A stretch of 64,000 nucleotides of DNA from Pseudomonas sp. GV071 (GCF_003050835.1 NZ_QAOJ01000010.1:1-64000), one strand, 5' to 3'. Positions 1 through 9,259 are shown, counted from the stretch's first letter. Notes: a model not told the origin generated them from the sequence alone. Made by a program: numbers and translations.

Positions 1-207
1 TACATCAGCGGTGACAACGTGCACACCGGCACCATCACCGATGGCAAGGAGTGGGGGCGCGAGTCCGAGCTGGCCTACACCGTGCAGAGCGGCACGTTCA
101 AAAACCTCAACGTCAAATGGCGCAACTCGACCATGCGCCGCGACTACAGCACCAACGAGTTCGACGAGAACCGCTTGTTCATCAGCTACCCGATTTCGTT
201 GCTGTGA
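1..207 (+). CDS. OprD-family outer membrane porin, 3' end only
   Basis: The reading frame is open from the window edge and ends in TGA, giving the last 68 residues of a beta-barrel porin. The fragment has alternating polar/aromatic strands and ends in hydrophobic residues (ISYPISLL), as OprD-family porins do. It runs toward the pca operon, and in pseudomonads OprD-type porins beside pca genes are often specific for aromatic acids. That substrate is inferred from position only, because the pore-defining part lies outside the window. A strong terminator follows. Confidence 0.8.
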   Translation, partial: YISGDNVHTGTITDGKEWGRESELAYTVQSGTFKNLNVKWRNSTMRRDYSTNEFDENRLFISYPISLL

Positions 208-243
208 TCTGACTAGCTCTACTCCTTGTGCGTGAATACCTTT

Positions 244-269
244 AGCCCGTCCTCGTGACGGGCTTTTTT
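244..269 (+). terminator. Rho-independent terminator of the porin gene
   Basis: A perfect 8-bp stem (AGCCCGTC / GACGGGCT) with a 5-base loop is followed at once by a run of T residues. It lies 37 bp after the porin stop codon. Confidence 0.9.
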
Positions 270-280
270 ATGCAAAAACA

Positions 281-371
281 CCCGTCATCCCAGCGAAGGC
301 TGGGATCCAGAGTCGCTCAGCAGACGCGTATGCCGGAGCATGCTGGGTCCCAGCCTGCGCTGGGACGACGG
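281..371. repeat. Paired 'GTCATCCCAGC' palindromic repeat
   Basis: Two inverted copies of a GTCATCCCAGC(G)nnnGCTGGGATCC hairpin face each other across about 25 bp. Similar pairs occur at 8807-8898 and 39995-40070. Each arm is itself a short palindrome, as expected of a dispersed REP-like element. Confidence 0.75.
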
Positions 372-439
372 TGGTGATTGCGAACGCACACAACGCTGTA
401 GAGTCCAACCCCCACACCCACCCCACAGGGAGCCCCTTT

Positions 440-1270
440 ATGGAATCCATCACCACCCGCACCGGCCTGCAGCTTCCCAAAGTCGGCCTGGGCACCTGGC
501 GGATGCTCGGCGATGACTGCACGCGCCTGGTCGAGCAAGCACTGGACCTCGGTTATCGGCACATCGACACCGCCACCGCTTATGACAACGAAGCCGCCGT
601 CGGCAAAGCCTTGGCGCAAACCGCCATTCCACGCGAGCAGATCCACGTCACCACCAAGGTCTGGCACGACCAGCTCGCCCCGCAGGCCATGCGCCAGTCA
701 CTGGACGCCAGCCGCAAAGCCCTGGGCGACGATTGCCTGGACCTGTTTCTGATCCATTGGCCGGGCAACGCCGCCGCAGGCTGGAGCCTGGAGCGCAGCG
801 TCGAAACCCTGGTGGCCCTGCGCGACGAAGGCAAGGCGCGGCAGATTGGCGTGGCCAACTTCAACGTTGCCTTGCTGCAACGGGCGGTGGTGGAGCTGGG
901 TGCACCGCTGGCGGTGGTGCAGGTGGAATACCACGTACTGTTGAACCAGCAGCCGGTGCTCGACTTCGCTCGTCAGCACGGCATGGCGTTGACCGCCTAC
1001 ACGCCACTGGCGCGCGGCCAGGGCGCGGACACCGAAACCGTGCAGCGCATCGCCAAAAAACATGGCGTGCTGCCGAGTCAGATTGCCTTGGGTTGGGTGT
1101 TGGAACAGGACGGCGTGGCGGCGATTCCCAAGTCCAATAGCCTGGTCAATCAGCAGGCCAACCTGGAGGCCTTGAAGGTCAAACTGGACGACGAAGACCG
1201 CGCCGCGATTGCCGCCTTGCGCAAGGATGTGCGGATTGTAAATCCGGCGTTTGCGCCGGCCTGGGATTGA
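440..1270 (+). CDS. Aldo/keto reductase (2,5-diketo-D-gluconate reductase-like)
   Basis: A 276-residue NADPH-dependent carbonyl reductase of the small aldo/keto reductase family. The catalytic tetrad is visible: Asp near residue 43 and Tyr48 in DTATAYDNE, Lys near 73 (TTKVWHD) and His near 106 (LIHWPG). The C-terminal IPKSN motif that binds NADPH is also present. ATG at 440 is preferred to the upstream in-frame starts because it puts GLGTW near the N-terminus, as usual, and follows a GGAG-like site. The gene is monocistronic and convergent with pcaC. Its physiological substrate cannot be told from sequence. Confidence 0.9.
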   Translation: MESITTRTGLQLPKVGLGTWRMLGDDCTRLVEQALDLGYRHIDTATAYDNEAAVGKALAQTAIPREQIHVTTKVWHDQLAPQAMRQSLDASRKALGDDCLDLFLIHWPGNAAAGWSLERSVETLVALRDEGKARQIGVANFNVALLQRAVVELGAPLAVVQVEYHVLLNQQPVLDFARQHGMALTAYTPLARGQGADTETVQRIAKKHGVLPSQIALGWVLEQDGVAAIPKSNSLVNQQANLEALKVKLDDEDRAAIAALRKDVRIVNPAFAPAWD

Positions 1271-1272
1271 AC

Positions 1273-1355
1273 GATCAAAAGCTCGCGGCTAAAGCCCCTC
1301 CCACAAGGAGTCGCGGTCCTCTGTGGGAGGGGCTTTAGCCGCGATGCTTTTGATT
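1273..1355. repeat. REPIN-like inverted pair between convergent genes
   Basis: Two inverted copies of the 'GCGGCTAAAGCCCCTCCCACA' type motif face each other and close a long hairpin between the aldo/keto reductase stop and the pcaC stop. Its position between convergent genes would let it act as a bidirectional transcription barrier (inference). Confidence 0.85.
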
Positions 1356-1357
1356 GA

Positions 1358-1750
1358 TCATTTCAAAGATTCCACGCCCATCTCATCCCACACTTCTTCG
1401 GCGAGATGGAACGTCGCATTCGCTGCCGGAATCCCGCAGTAAATGGCGCTCTGCATCAGCACCTCTTTGATCTCTTCACGGGTCACGCCGTTGTTCTTGG
1501 CGGCCTTGAGGTGCAGCTTGAGTTCGCCCTCGCGGTTCATGCCAATCAGCATGGCAATGGTAATCAGACTGCGGGTGTGGCGCGGCAGGCCGGGGCGGGT
1601 CCAGATATCACCCCAGGCGTGGCGGGTGATCATTTCCTGGAACTCTTCGTTGAACGGCGTGAGGTTCTTCAGGCTGCGGTCGACATGGGCGTCGCCGAGC
1701 ACTTCGCGGCGTACTTGCATACCCGCGTCATAACGTTGTTTTTCGTCCAT
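1358..1750 (-). CDS. pcaC: 4-carboxymuconolactone decarboxylase
   Basis: A 130-residue AhpD-like/CMD-family protein of the normal length for PcaC. It decarboxylates 4-carboxymuconolactone to 3-oxoadipate enol-lactone. The N-terminus (DEKQRYDAGMQVRREVLGDAHVD) and the helical core (TRSLITIAMLI) are typical. It is the last gene of the pca operon, 14 bp after pcaD, and is followed by a REPIN-like hairpin. Confidence 0.96.
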   Translation of the reverse strand: MDEKQRYDAGMQVRREVLGDAHVDRSLKNLTPFNEEFQEMITRHAWGDIWTRPGLPRHTRSLITIAMLIGMNREGELKLHLKAAKNNGVTREEIKEVLMQSAIYCGIPAANATFHLAEEVWDEMGVESLK

Positions 1751-1764
1751 TGGGCGTCCGCCAG

Positions 1765-2553
1765 TCAGTGGGTAAGAAAGTTGATAACGGCCTGGCTGAA
1801 CAGCGCGCCCGCTTCGACGTTGGAGAGGTGCGCGGCGTGGAACTCCACCAACTCGGCACCCTTTAGGCGCTCGACAATAAAGCGCCCATCGGCCGGCGTG
1901 GTGACTGCATCTTCAGTACCGCAGACCATCAGCAGCGGCAGCGTGATGCCAGCAATCTGCTCCCGGAAATCGGCGTCGCGCACCGCTGCACAATTGGCGG
2001 CGTAACCCTGCGGCGAGGTGGCGGCGAGCATGCCCACCACCGCTTCGACCTTGGCAACTTCGGCCGCAGCAAACTCCGGGGTGAACCAGCGAGCAATCGA
2101 GGCGTTGCGCAGCGATACCATCGCCGCCGGGCCATCGCGCAGGACCATCTCGATGCGCGGGTTCCACACATCCTCGTTGCCGATCTTGGCGGCGGTGTTG
2201 CACAGCACCACACGCTTGAGGCGCTGCGGCGCGTTGATCGCCAGCCACTGGCCGATCAGGCCACCCATGGACAGGCCGCAGAAGAACACCTGCTCAAGGC
2301 TCAGTGCATCGAGCAATGCCAGCACGTCACGGCCGTTCTGTTCGATGCTGTAAATGCCCTCGCTGACCAGCGATTTACCGTGGCCGCGGGTGTCGTAACG
2401 CAGCACCTGGAAGTGCTGGGTGAACGCCTCGATCTGCGCGTCCCACATGTGCAGGTCGGTGCCCAGCGAGTTCGACAGCACCAGCACCGGCAGACCGGCT
2501 TTGCCATCCAGTTGATAATTCAGGTCGCCATCGGCGAGGTGTACGGCAGGCAT
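1765..2553 (-). CDS. pcaD: 3-oxoadipate enol-lactonase
   Basis: A 262-residue alpha/beta hydrolase that opens 3-oxoadipate enol-lactone to 3-oxoadipate. The nucleophile elbow GLSMGG puts Ser near residue 95. The other triad members are probably Asp near 213 (CGTEDAV) and His near 239 (AAHLSNVE). An AGGAG site precedes the ATG. The gene starts 9 bp after pcaB ends and lies just upstream of pcaC, so the two consecutive steps are coupled. Confidence 0.96.
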   Translation of the reverse strand: MPAVHLADGDLNYQLDGKAGLPVLVLSNSLGTDLHMWDAQIEAFTQHFQVLRYDTRGHGKSLVSEGIYSIEQNGRDVLALLDALSLEQVFFCGLSMGGLIGQWLAINAPQRLKRVVLCNTAAKIGNEDVWNPRIEMVLRDGPAAMVSLRNASIARWFTPEFAAAEVAKVEAVVGMLAATSPQGYAANCAAVRDADFREQIAGITLPLLMVCGTEDAVTTPADGRFIVERLKGAELVEFHAAHLSNVEAGALFSQAVINFLTH

Positions 2554-2562
2554 GCAAGGCTC

Positions 2563-3915
2563 CTAGGCACTCAATAACTGATGGTCGGCAATCGCGCGCT
2601 GCACCCACAGACGCGCCTGGCCGAGGTAATGGGCGGGGTCGAGCAACTGGTCCAGCTCGTCGCTGGACAGTTGCGCCGTGACCTCGGTGTTTTCGCCAAG
2701 CACCTGGCGCAGGTGCACGCCCTGCTCCACCGCCAACCGGCAGCATTGCTCCAGCAGGTGGTGGGCGGCGTCGCGACCGATGCGCTGGGCCAGGGTGATG
2801 CTCACTGCTTCGGCCAGCACCAGGCCCTGGGTCAGGTCGAGGTTGTGGCGCATGCGTTCGGCGTTCACTTCCAGACCCGGCACCACCACCAGCGTCTGTT
2901 GCAAGGCACCGGACAGCAGGCAGCAGAGTTCCGGCAGGGTTTCCCATTCGGCATGCCACAGGCCCAGGCTGCGCTCGTGCTCTTGCGGCATGGCCGAGAA
3001 CATTGTCGCCACCAGGCCCGGAGCGCGGGTGGCGGCGCCGATCAACACGGCGCAGCTCACCGGATTACGTTTGTGCGGCATGGTCGACGAACCGCCCTTG
3101 CCCGGCGCCGACGGCTCGAACACTTCGCCGGCTTCGGTTTGCATCAGCAGGCTGAGGTCGCGGCCGAGTTTGCCCAGGGTGCCGGCCACCAGGCCAAGCC
3201 AACTGGCGAACTCCACCAGGCGGTCACGCTGGGTGTGCCAGGGTTGTTCCGGCAGTTGCAGATTCAACTCATTGGCCAAGGCTTCGGCCACCGGCATGGC
3301 GTTGTCGCCAAGGGCCGCGAGGCTGCCGGAAGCGCCGCCGAACTGCAGCACCAGCAAACGCGGTTTCAATTCAGCCAGGCGTTGACGATGGCGGGTGATG
3401 GCGCCGAGGCTGCTGGCGATCTTCATCCCCAAGGTCACCGGCGTGGCGTGTTGCAGCCAGGTACGGCCGGCCATGGGCGTGGCGCAGTGCAGGCTGGCCT
3501 GGCTGGCCAGGGCATTGGCCAGGCGGGTGAGGTCCTGCTCAAACAAGTCGATGGCGCTGCGCAGCTGCAACACCAGGCCGCTGTCCATCACGTCCTGGCT
3601 GGTGGCGCCAAGGTGCACATAACGCTCGGCCTCAGCACTGACGCCCGCGATCTGTTTGCCCAAGGCTTTGACCAACGGAATCGCCGAGTTGCCGGCAGTG
3701 GCAATGGCCACGGCGAGGCTATCGACATCGAACAACTCGGCCTGGCAGGCACCCTGGATCGGCGCCACCACCTCGGCCGGAATCAGCCCTGTGGCCGCTT
3801 GCGCACGGGCCAACGCCGCTTCGAAATCGAGCATGCCCTGCAGCCGGCCGTGATCGGAAAAGATCGCGCGCATGGCCGGCTGGGTGAAGTAAGTGTCGAA
3901 CAGCTTGTTGCTCAT
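2563..3915 (-). CDS. pcaB: 3-carboxy-cis,cis-muconate cycloisomerase
   Basis: A 450-residue member of the fumarase/aspartase superfamily that lactonises beta-carboxymuconate. The superfamily signature GSSTMPHKRNP is present near residue 275. Length and N-terminus (SNKLFDTYFTQPAMRAIFSD) match bacterial PcaB. An AAGGA site precedes the ATG. A REPIN-like pair separates it from pcaT upstream. Confidence 0.96.
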   Translation of the reverse strand: MSNKLFDTYFTQPAMRAIFSDHGRLQGMLDFEAALARAQAATGLIPAEVVAPIQGACQAELFDVDSLAVAIATAGNSAIPLVKALGKQIAGVSAEAERYVHLGATSQDVMDSGLVLQLRSAIDLFEQDLTRLANALASQASLHCATPMAGRTWLQHATPVTLGMKIASSLGAITRHRQRLAELKPRLLVLQFGGASGSLAALGDNAMPVAEALANELNLQLPEQPWHTQRDRLVEFASWLGLVAGTLGKLGRDLSLLMQTEAGEVFEPSAPGKGGSSTMPHKRNPVSCAVLIGAATRAPGLVATMFSAMPQEHERSLGLWHAEWETLPELCCLLSGALQQTLVVVPGLEVNAERMRHNLDLTQGLVLAEAVSITLAQRIGRDAAHHLLEQCCRLAVEQGVHLRQVLGENTEVTAQLSSDELDQLLDPAHYLGQARLWVQRAIADHQLLSA

Positions 3916-3945
3916 ACAGCGTCCTTAAAAAGAACCTCGTTCCAT

Positions 3946-4009
3946 TGTGGGAGGGGCTTTAGCCGCGATGCTTTAGATCAAAAGCTCGCGGCTGAAGCCC
4001 CTCCCACAA
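3946..4009. repeat. REPIN-like inverted pair inside the pca operon (pcaT-pcaB)
   Basis: Inverted copies of TGTGGGAGGGGCTTTAGCCGCGA are separated by about 20 bp. The pair lies in the 115-bp gap between pcaT and pcaB, which are read in the same direction, so operon transcripts would carry a strong hairpin there. Confidence 0.85.
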
Positions 4010-4030
4010 CAGCCACCGCAACCGCCGATC

Positions 4031-5320
4031 TTAGTGATCGTGATGCAGGTACGCAGCCTGTTTCGGCAGGCGCAGGCTAAACAGGAAGGCCACGGCCATC
4101 ATCGCCGTCACGTACCAGTAAAAAGTGTTTTCCATGCCGATGCTTTTCAGCCCCAGCGCGACGTATTCCGCCGAGCCGCCGAACAGCGCGTTAGCCACCG
4201 CATAGGCCAGGCCCACACCCAGCGCACGTACCTGAGGCGGGAACATTTCGGCTTTCACCAGGCCGCTGATCGAGGTGTAGAAGCTGACGATGGACAAGGC
4301 CAGGGTAATCAGCACAAAGGCCAGGAACGGGCTGGTGACGGTTTTCAGTGCCAGCAGAATCGGCAGGGTACACAGCGTGCCCAACGCGCCGAACCAGAGC
4401 ATCGAGGTGCGTCGACCAATCTTGTCCGAGAGCATGCCGAACAGCGGCTGCATGCACATGTACAGGAACAGCGCGCCGGTCATGATGTAGCTCGCCGTCT
4501 TGGCGTGCATGCCGGCGGTGTTCACCAGGTACTTCTGCATATAGGTGGTGAAGGTATAGAAAATCAGCGAGCCACCGGCGGTGTAACCGAGCACGGTGAT
4601 AAACGCGGCTTTGTGGTGCTTGAACAACGCGGCAACGCTGCCGGCGTCCTTGTCGGCACGCTGCTCGGCGGTGGTGGTTTCTTCCAGGCTGCGACGCAGC
4701 AACAGGGAAATCACCGCAGCGGCGGCACCGACCACAAACGGAATGCGCCAGCCCCAGGCACGCAGTTCTTCTTCGGTCAGGAACTGCTGCAGGATCACCA
4801 CCAGCAACACCGCCAGCAGCTGGCCGCCGATCAGGGTCACGTACTGGAACGAGGCGAAGAAACCGCGCTGGCCGCGCAAGGCCACCTCACTCATGTAGGT
4901 CGCCGTGGTGCCGTACTCGCCGCCCACCGACAGGCCCTGGAACATCCGCGCCATCAACAGGATGGCCGGCGCCCAGGCACCGATGGTGGCGTAGGTGGGC
5001 ATAAAGGCGATCACCAACGAACCGGCGCACATCATCAGCACCGAGATCATCATCGAATTCTTGCGCCCGTGTTTGTCAGCGACCCGGCCAAACAGCCAGC
5101 CGCCGATGGGGCGCATCAGAAAGCCGGCGGCGAACACACCGGCGGTGTTGAGCAACTGCACCGTGGGGTCGTCAGAGGGGAAAAAGGCCGGGGCGAAATA
5201 GATGGCGCAGAAGGCATAGACGTAGAAGTCGAACCATTCCACCAGGTTGCCCGAAGAGGCACCTACGATCGCAAAGATGCGCTTGCTACGCTCTTCGCCG
5301 GTGTAATGCGGGGTGGTCAT
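4031..5320 (-). CDS. pcaT: MFS transporter of the pca operon (aromatic acid/dicarboxylate:H+ symporter)
   Basis: A 429-residue, 12-helix permease of the KgtP/ProP-like metabolite:H+ symporter family. The family's loop motifs can be read ([14 protein letters not shown], and DKIGRRTSM after helix 8). Its position between pcaF and pcaB is the same as pcaT in P. aeruginosa. PcaT of P. putida carries beta-ketoadipate, and the same substrate is inferred here. It acts in the inner membrane. Confidence 0.9.
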   Translation of the reverse strand: MTTPHYTGEERSKRIFAIVGASSGNLVEWFDFYVYAFCAIYFAPAFFPSDDPTVQLLNTAGVFAAGFLMRPIGGWLFGRVADKHGRKNSMMISVLMMCAGSLVIAFMPTYATIGAWAPAILLMARMFQGLSVGGEYGTTATYMSEVALRGQRGFFASFQYVTLIGGQLLAVLLVVILQQFLTEEELRAWGWRIPFVVGAAAAVISLLLRRSLEETTTAEQRADKDAGSVAALFKHHKAAFITVLGYTAGGSLIFYTFTTYMQKYLVNTAGMHAKTASYIMTGALFLYMCMQPLFGMLSDKIGRRTSMLWFGALGTLCTLPILLALKTVTSPFLAFVLITLALSIVSFYTSISGLVKAEMFPPQVRALGVGLAYAVANALFGGSAEYVALGLKSIGMENTFYWYVTAMMAVAFLFSLRLPKQAAYLHHDH

Positions 5321-5396
5321 AAATTGTTACTCATCAGAGGGTTTGCCTGAGTCTAGACCCGGCAACGGCAACCCCGTTCAAACCAATAAAACAAAA

Positions 5397-5463
5397 AGCA
5401 TCGCGGCTAAAGCCCCTCCTACGGATCGCATGACCCTGTAGGAGCAGCTTCAGCCGCGATGCC
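5397..5463. repeat. REPIN-like inverted pair inside the pca operon (pcaF-pcaT)
   Basis: Inverted copies of GCATCGCGGCTAAAGCCCCTCCTACGG enclose a short loop and fill much of the 144-bp gap between pcaF and pcaT. It is the second such hairpin in the operon. Confidence 0.85.
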
Positions 5464-5464
5464 C

Positions 5465-6670
5465 TTAAATAGCTTCGATAGCGATAGCCAAGCCCTGGCC
5501 AACGCCGACACACATCGTCGCCAACCCCAGCTTGCCGCCGGTTTTCTGCAACTGATGCACAGCGGTCAGCACCAGGCGGTTACCGCTCATGCCCAGCGGG
5601 TGGCCGAGGGCGATGGCGCCCCCATTCGGGTTCACCTTGGCGCTGTCGTCAGCCAGGCCGAGGTCACGCATCACCGCCAGGCCTTGCGCGGCAAAGGCCT
5701 CGTTGAGTTCGACCACATCGAAGGCATCGATGGACAGGTTCAAGCGTTCCAGCAACTTGCGCACCGCCGGAATCGGGCCGATGCCCATCACCCGTGGGGC
5801 GACTCCGCCGCTGGCCATGCCGAGCACTTTCGCCCGCGGCGTGAGGCCGAACTTTTTCACCGCAGCGGCCGAAGCCAGAATCATCGCCGAGGCGCCGTCG
5901 TTAAGGCCCGAGGCGTTGCCAGCGGTGACGGTTTTGTCTGCGCCATTGACCGGTTTGAGCTTGGCCAAGCCTTCGGCATTGGTGTCGGCACGCGGGTGTT
6001 CATCGACGCTGAATACGCTGTCGCCTTTTTTGCCCTTGATCACCACCGGCACGATTTCTTCTGCGAAGAAACCAGCTTCCTGGGCAGCCGCCGCACGTTG
6101 CTGGCTGCGCAGGGCGAAGGCGTCCTGATCGGCACGGCTGACGTTGTAGTCTTCGGCCACGTTGTCGCCAGTGACTGGCATCGGGTCGACGCCGTACTGC
6201 TCTTTCATCGCCGGATTCACGAAGCGCCAGCCGAGGGTGGTGTCTTCCAGTTTCTGCCCGCGACCAAAGGCGCTGTCGGCTTTGCCCATCACATAGGGCG
6301 CGCGGGTCATCGACTCGACGCCGGCGGCGATGGCCAATTCCATCTCGCCGCTGGCGATGGCACGAAACGCTGCCCCGACCGCTTCCATACCGGAAGCGCA
6401 CAGGCGATTGAGGGTCACGCCCGGCACGCTGTCCGGTAGGCCGGCGAGCAGCGCCGCCATACGGGCGACATTGCGGTTGTCCTCTCCCGACTGGTTGGCG
6501 CAGCCCATAAACACTTCGTCGACGGCGCTCCAATCCACTTGCGGGTTGCGCTCGACCAGCGCCCTGAGCGGGATGGCGGCGAGGTCATCGGCACGCACCG
6601 GCGCCAGGCCGCCATTCAGGCGACCAATCGGGGTACGCACCGCATCGCAAATGAAAACCTCGCGGCTCAT
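5465..6670 (-). CDS. pcaF: 3-oxoadipyl-CoA thiolase
   Basis: A 401-residue thiolase that cleaves 3-oxoadipyl-CoA to succinyl-CoA and acetyl-CoA, the last step of the pathway. The acylated Cys is near residue 90 ([11 protein letters not shown]). The C-terminal catalytic His and Cys lie in GHPLGMSG and MCVGVGQG. Its ATG overlaps the pcaJ stop by 4 bp, so pcaI, pcaJ and pcaF are translationally coupled. Confidence 0.96.
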   Translation of the reverse strand: MSREVFICDAVRTPIGRLNGGLAPVRADDLAAIPLRALVERNPQVDWSAVDEVFMGCANQSGEDNRNVARMAALLAGLPDSVPGVTLNRLCASGMEAVGAAFRAIASGEMELAIAAGVESMTRAPYVMGKADSAFGRGQKLEDTTLGWRFVNPAMKEQYGVDPMPVTGDNVAEDYNVSRADQDAFALRSQQRAAAAQEAGFFAEEIVPVVIKGKKGDSVFSVDEHPRADTNAEGLAKLKPVNGADKTVTAGNASGLNDGASAMILASAAAVKKFGLTPRAKVLGMASGGVAPRVMGIGPIPAVRKLLERLNLSIDAFDVVELNEAFAAQGLAVMRDLGLADDSAKVNPNGGAIALGHPLGMSGNRLVLTAVHQLQKTGGKLGLATMCVGVGQGLAIAIEAI

Positions 6671-7449
6671 TCCTCACCCCCTGCCTGACCATGGGCCGCC
6701 GCCGTGCGCGCTTCAAGGGCGCGCAGGGCTTCCAGTTCGTGGGCTTGCGGCGCTTCGGTAACGCTGACGTTGTCGGCAAAGCGAATCTGCCAGCCGGTGG
6801 CTTCCACCACCTGCTCGCGGGTTACGCCCGGGTGCAGAGACGTAACGATGAACTCGTTGCTGCCGGCTTCCGGTTCCATGATGCACAGGTCGGTAATGAT
6901 CCCGACCGGGCCCTTGCCTGGCAGGCCGAGGCGCTGACGGTGATCGCCGCCCTCGCCAAAGCCGACCGAAGTGATGAACGCCAACTTATCCACAAAGGTG
7001 CGGTGCGACTGCTTGAGGATGATCAGCACCGACTTCGCCGAACCGGCGATTTCCGGGGCGCCACCGGCACCGGGCAGGCGCACTTTGGGCTTGTGGTAAT
7101 CACCGATAACGGTGGTGTTGATGTTGCCGAATTTGTCGACCTGGGCGGCGCCGAGGAAGCCGACGTCAATGCGCCCGCCCTGCAGCCAGTAACGGAAAAT
7201 CTCGCCAGTCGGCACCACGGTGTCAGCGGTTTCCGCCAACTCACCGTCGCCAATCGACAGCGGCAGTACGGTGGGCTTGGCGCCAATCGGGCCGGACTCG
7301 TAGATCAGAACCACATCCGGCGAGGAGGTCAGGCGCGCCAGGTTGGCGGCCTTGGAAGGCAGGCCGATACCGACAAAACACACCGAGCCATTCTTCAGGC
7401 GGCGGGCGGCGGCGACGGTCATCATTTCATTGGTGCTGTAGTCGCTCAT
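6667..7449 (-). CDS. pcaJ: 3-oxoadipate CoA-transferase, subunit B
   Basis: Subunit B (260 residues) of the enzyme that moves CoA from succinyl-CoA to 3-oxoadipate. The probable acyl-accepting Glu lies in YESGPIGA. The ATG at 7449 overlaps the pcaI TGA by one base; a GTG three bases upstream is an alternative start. The subunit is longer than classical P. putida PcaJ (about 213 residues as I recall) and resembles the larger CatJ-type enzymes. P. aeruginosa has this larger type at the same operon position. Confidence 0.9.
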   Translation of the reverse strand: MSDYSTNEMMTVAAARRLKNGSVCFVGIGLPSKAANLARLTSSPDVVLIYESGPIGAKPTVLPLSIGDGELAETADTVVPTGEIFRYWLQGGRIDVGFLGAAQVDKFGNINTTVIGDYHKPKVRLPGAGGAPEIAGSAKSVLIILKQSHRTFVDKLAFITSVGFGEGGDHRQRLGLPGKGPVGIITDLCIMEPEAGSNEFIVTSLHPGVTREQVVEATGWQIRFADNVSVTEAPQAHELEALRALEARTAAAHGQAGGEE

Positions 7450-8312
7450 CACTTGCCCTCCGCGGCGTGCTTGCTGGCGATCTTCTGCTGGAAAGCGGCG
7501 AAGTCTTCGGTGCCACGAATGTATTCATCGATCCACGCGGTGAAGGTTGCACGGTCGCGGGCAATCGGGTCCCAGGCTTGGTAGAAGCGGTTGTCACGCT
7601 CGTAGTAACCATGGGCATAGGACGGATGCGCGCCACCCGGCACCAGGCACACAGCGGTCAGTGCCCAGGTCGGCAACACGCAGGCGTTCATCGGTGCGTT
7701 GAGGTCGTCGACGATTTCTTCGACGGTGACGATGCAGCGCTTGGCCGCCAGGGCCGCTTCCTTCTGCACGCCGAGAATGCCCCAGAGCAGCACGTTGCCC
7801 TTGCGGTCGGCCTTCTGCGCGTGGATCACAGTGACGTCCGGACGCACCGACGGCACCGCCGCCAGCACTTCGCCGGTGAACGGGCAGGTAACAGTCTTGA
7901 TCAGCGGGTTGACCTTCGGCAGGTCTGAACCGGCGTAAGCACGCAGCACCGCAAACGGCAGGCCCGAGGCGCCAGCTACATAGGAATTGGCGAGGTCGGC
8001 GTGGCTGTGTTCTTCGATCTCCAGCGCATGCGGCCAGTCTTTTTCGACGGCATCGCGCAGGCGGTGCAGCGAACCGACACCGGGGTTGCCGCCCCAGGAA
8101 AACACCAGACGCTTGGCGCAACCGGCGCCGATCAGCAGGTCATAGACCAGGTCGGGGGTCATGCGCACCAGGGTCAGGTCTTTTTTGCCCTGACGGATCA
8201 GCTCGTGGGAGGCAGCAGTCGGAATCAGGTGGGTAAAGCCTTCGAGGGCGACGGTGTCGCCATCATGGACAAAGCGCTCGACCGCTTCGCGCAGAGACAG
8301 GAGTTCAGCCAT
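7449..8312 (-). CDS. pcaI: 3-oxoadipate CoA-transferase, subunit A
   Basis: Subunit A (287 residues), first gene of the pca operon. The frame stays open upstream to 8399, but ATG at 8312 (MAELLSLREAVERFVHDGD) is chosen because the extra N-terminal residues are proline-rich, unlike the family. The longer start would also reach the PcaR-like operator. Size and sequence (GFTHLIPTAASHELIR, FSWGGNPGVGSLHR) fit the CatI-type subfamily rather than the shorter P. putida PcaI. It is followed without a gap by pcaJ. Confidence 0.9.
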   Translation of the reverse strand: MAELLSLREAVERFVHDGDTVALEGFTHLIPTAASHELIRQGKKDLTLVRMTPDLVYDLLIGAGCAKRLVFSWGGNPGVGSLHRLRDAVEKDWPHALEIEEHSHADLANSYVAGASGLPFAVLRAYAGSDLPKVNPLIKTVTCPFTGEVLAAVPSVRPDVTVIHAQKADRKGNVLLWGILGVQKEAALAAKRCIVTVEEIVDDLNAPMNACVLPTWALTAVCLVPGGAHPSYAHGYYERDNRFYQAWDPIARDRATFTAWIDEYIRGTEDFAAFQQKIASKHAAEGK

Positions 8313-8400
8313 GTTCGATCTCGTCTTGTTATCCGAGGCGTCGGGTGAGAGGTGGACGCCGGGTGGGAAAACAGTACGCCCCGGTGGGGGGAGGGACAAT

Positions 8401-8432
8401 CCGATAATCGACTATCCGTTCGATTATCGAAC
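8401..8432 (-). promoter_or_regulatory. PcaR-type operator/promoter of pcaI
   Basis: Read on the minus strand, 8432-8418 is GTTCGATAATCGAAC, a near-perfect palindrome. It differs by one base from the 15-base PcaR site I recall for P. putida (GTTCGATAATCGCAC). A second, weaker copy (TCGATTATCGG) follows at 8411-8401. The GATAAT core could double as the -10 element, which agrees with PcaR acting from within the pcaI promoter. The site lies 106-120 bp upstream of the pcaI ATG. The pcaR gene itself is not in the window. Confidence 0.75.
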
Positions 8433-8489
8433 GGTCGATTTGACCGTTTTTTTATACATGCGCGCGCACGAAAAAGGCTGTCGTTCTGC

Positions 8490-9207
8490 GTTACCGCGTG
8501 AGCTGGAAGCTCTATTTCGCGCCTTACGCGCGACTCACTTTTTAGCAGTCGCCCTAAAAAGTAAGCAAAAACGGCTTGCCCCAACCTCGGCCCTACGCTG
8601 CGCTTCGGGTCCCCTCACTCCGGCGCTGCTCCAGGGGCCGGCAAAACAGGCCATCCATAGCCTGTCTTTGCCTCTCGCGGCTCCCGGCCGCTCGACCCCT
8701 TACGCAGCGCCTGCACTCGGCCTTCGCTAACGGGGCGGGTGGATCAACAGCCAGATCACAAGCAGGGCGGGATCTTAGTTCGCGGGACGAACACCGTACC
8801 TCTGCACGATTCTGGATCCCAGCTTTCGCTGGGATGACGGTGGACTGCGCAAAAACCTCCGTCATCCCAGCGCAAGCTGGGATCCAGGAGCGGAGATAGA
8901 AAGCAAACGTAGGGCCGCTGTTGATCTTGATCTGGCTTGTGATCCACCCGCCCCGTTCATCGCAGGCCGAGCGGAGTCGTTGTGCAGGGGGTTGAGCAGC
9001 CGGGAGCCGCGAAAGGCGTGATGGGCCATGGATGGCCCGTCTCGCCGGCCCCCGGAACAACGATGTAGCGAGGGGAGTCGGAGCGCAGCGGAGACCCAAG
9101 GTTGGGGCTAGCGTTTTTGGTTACTTTTGTCTGGTTCGGCATTCCGACAATGACAAAAGTGACTCGCGCGTAAGGCGCGAAACCAAACGCCCAGCGCACG
9201 CGGTAAA
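8490..9207. repeat. Long inverted-repeat element, copy 1 (two arms of about 275 bp)
   Basis: The 947 bp between pcaI and parA hold no credible gene. A left arm (about 8490-8765) and a right arm (about 8930-9207) are imperfect inverted copies of one sequence. Both start at TTACCGCG, then CGCGCCTTACGCGCGA(G/C)TCACTTTT, then a block containing GGGGCCGGC, GGCCATCCAT and CGCGGCTCCCGGC, and end at CGGGGCGGGTGGATCA. The centre holds a paired GTCATCCCAGC repeat (8807-8898). A homologous element lies at 32630-33321. Confidence 0.8.
8807..8898. repeat. Paired 'GTCATCCCAGC' repeat nested in the long inverted repeat
   Basis: Two inverted arms (GGATCCCAGCTTTCGCTGGGATGACGG and its counterpart) lie at the centre of the long element. 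They are the same family as 281-371 and 39995-40070. Confidence 0.75.
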
Positions 9208-9220
9208 CAAGAACACAGCC

Positions 9221-9255
9221 AGACCAGACCAAACCAAACCAAACCAAACCAAACG
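9221..9255. repeat. AAACC pentanucleotide tandem repeat
   Basis: Two AGACC units and four exact AAACC units run head to tail, ending with AAACG 5 bp before the parA stop codon (minus-strand gene). Such a tract is prone to slippage. It lies outside the coding sequence. Confidence 0.85.
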
Positions 9256-9259
9256 AGCG

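Noticed and set aside
2581-4080. 499-residue plus-strand ORF opposite pcaB
   Set aside because: Antisense shadow of pcaB, which carries the full superfamily signature.
7449-8399. Longer pcaI start at 8399
   Set aside because: It would add 29 proline-rich residues and extend toward the PcaR-like operator. ATG 8312 gives the family N-terminus.
8576-9099. ORFs of 107 and 168 residues within the long inverted repeat
   Set aside because: They lie across repeat arms and palindromes, with no ribosome site and no family motif.
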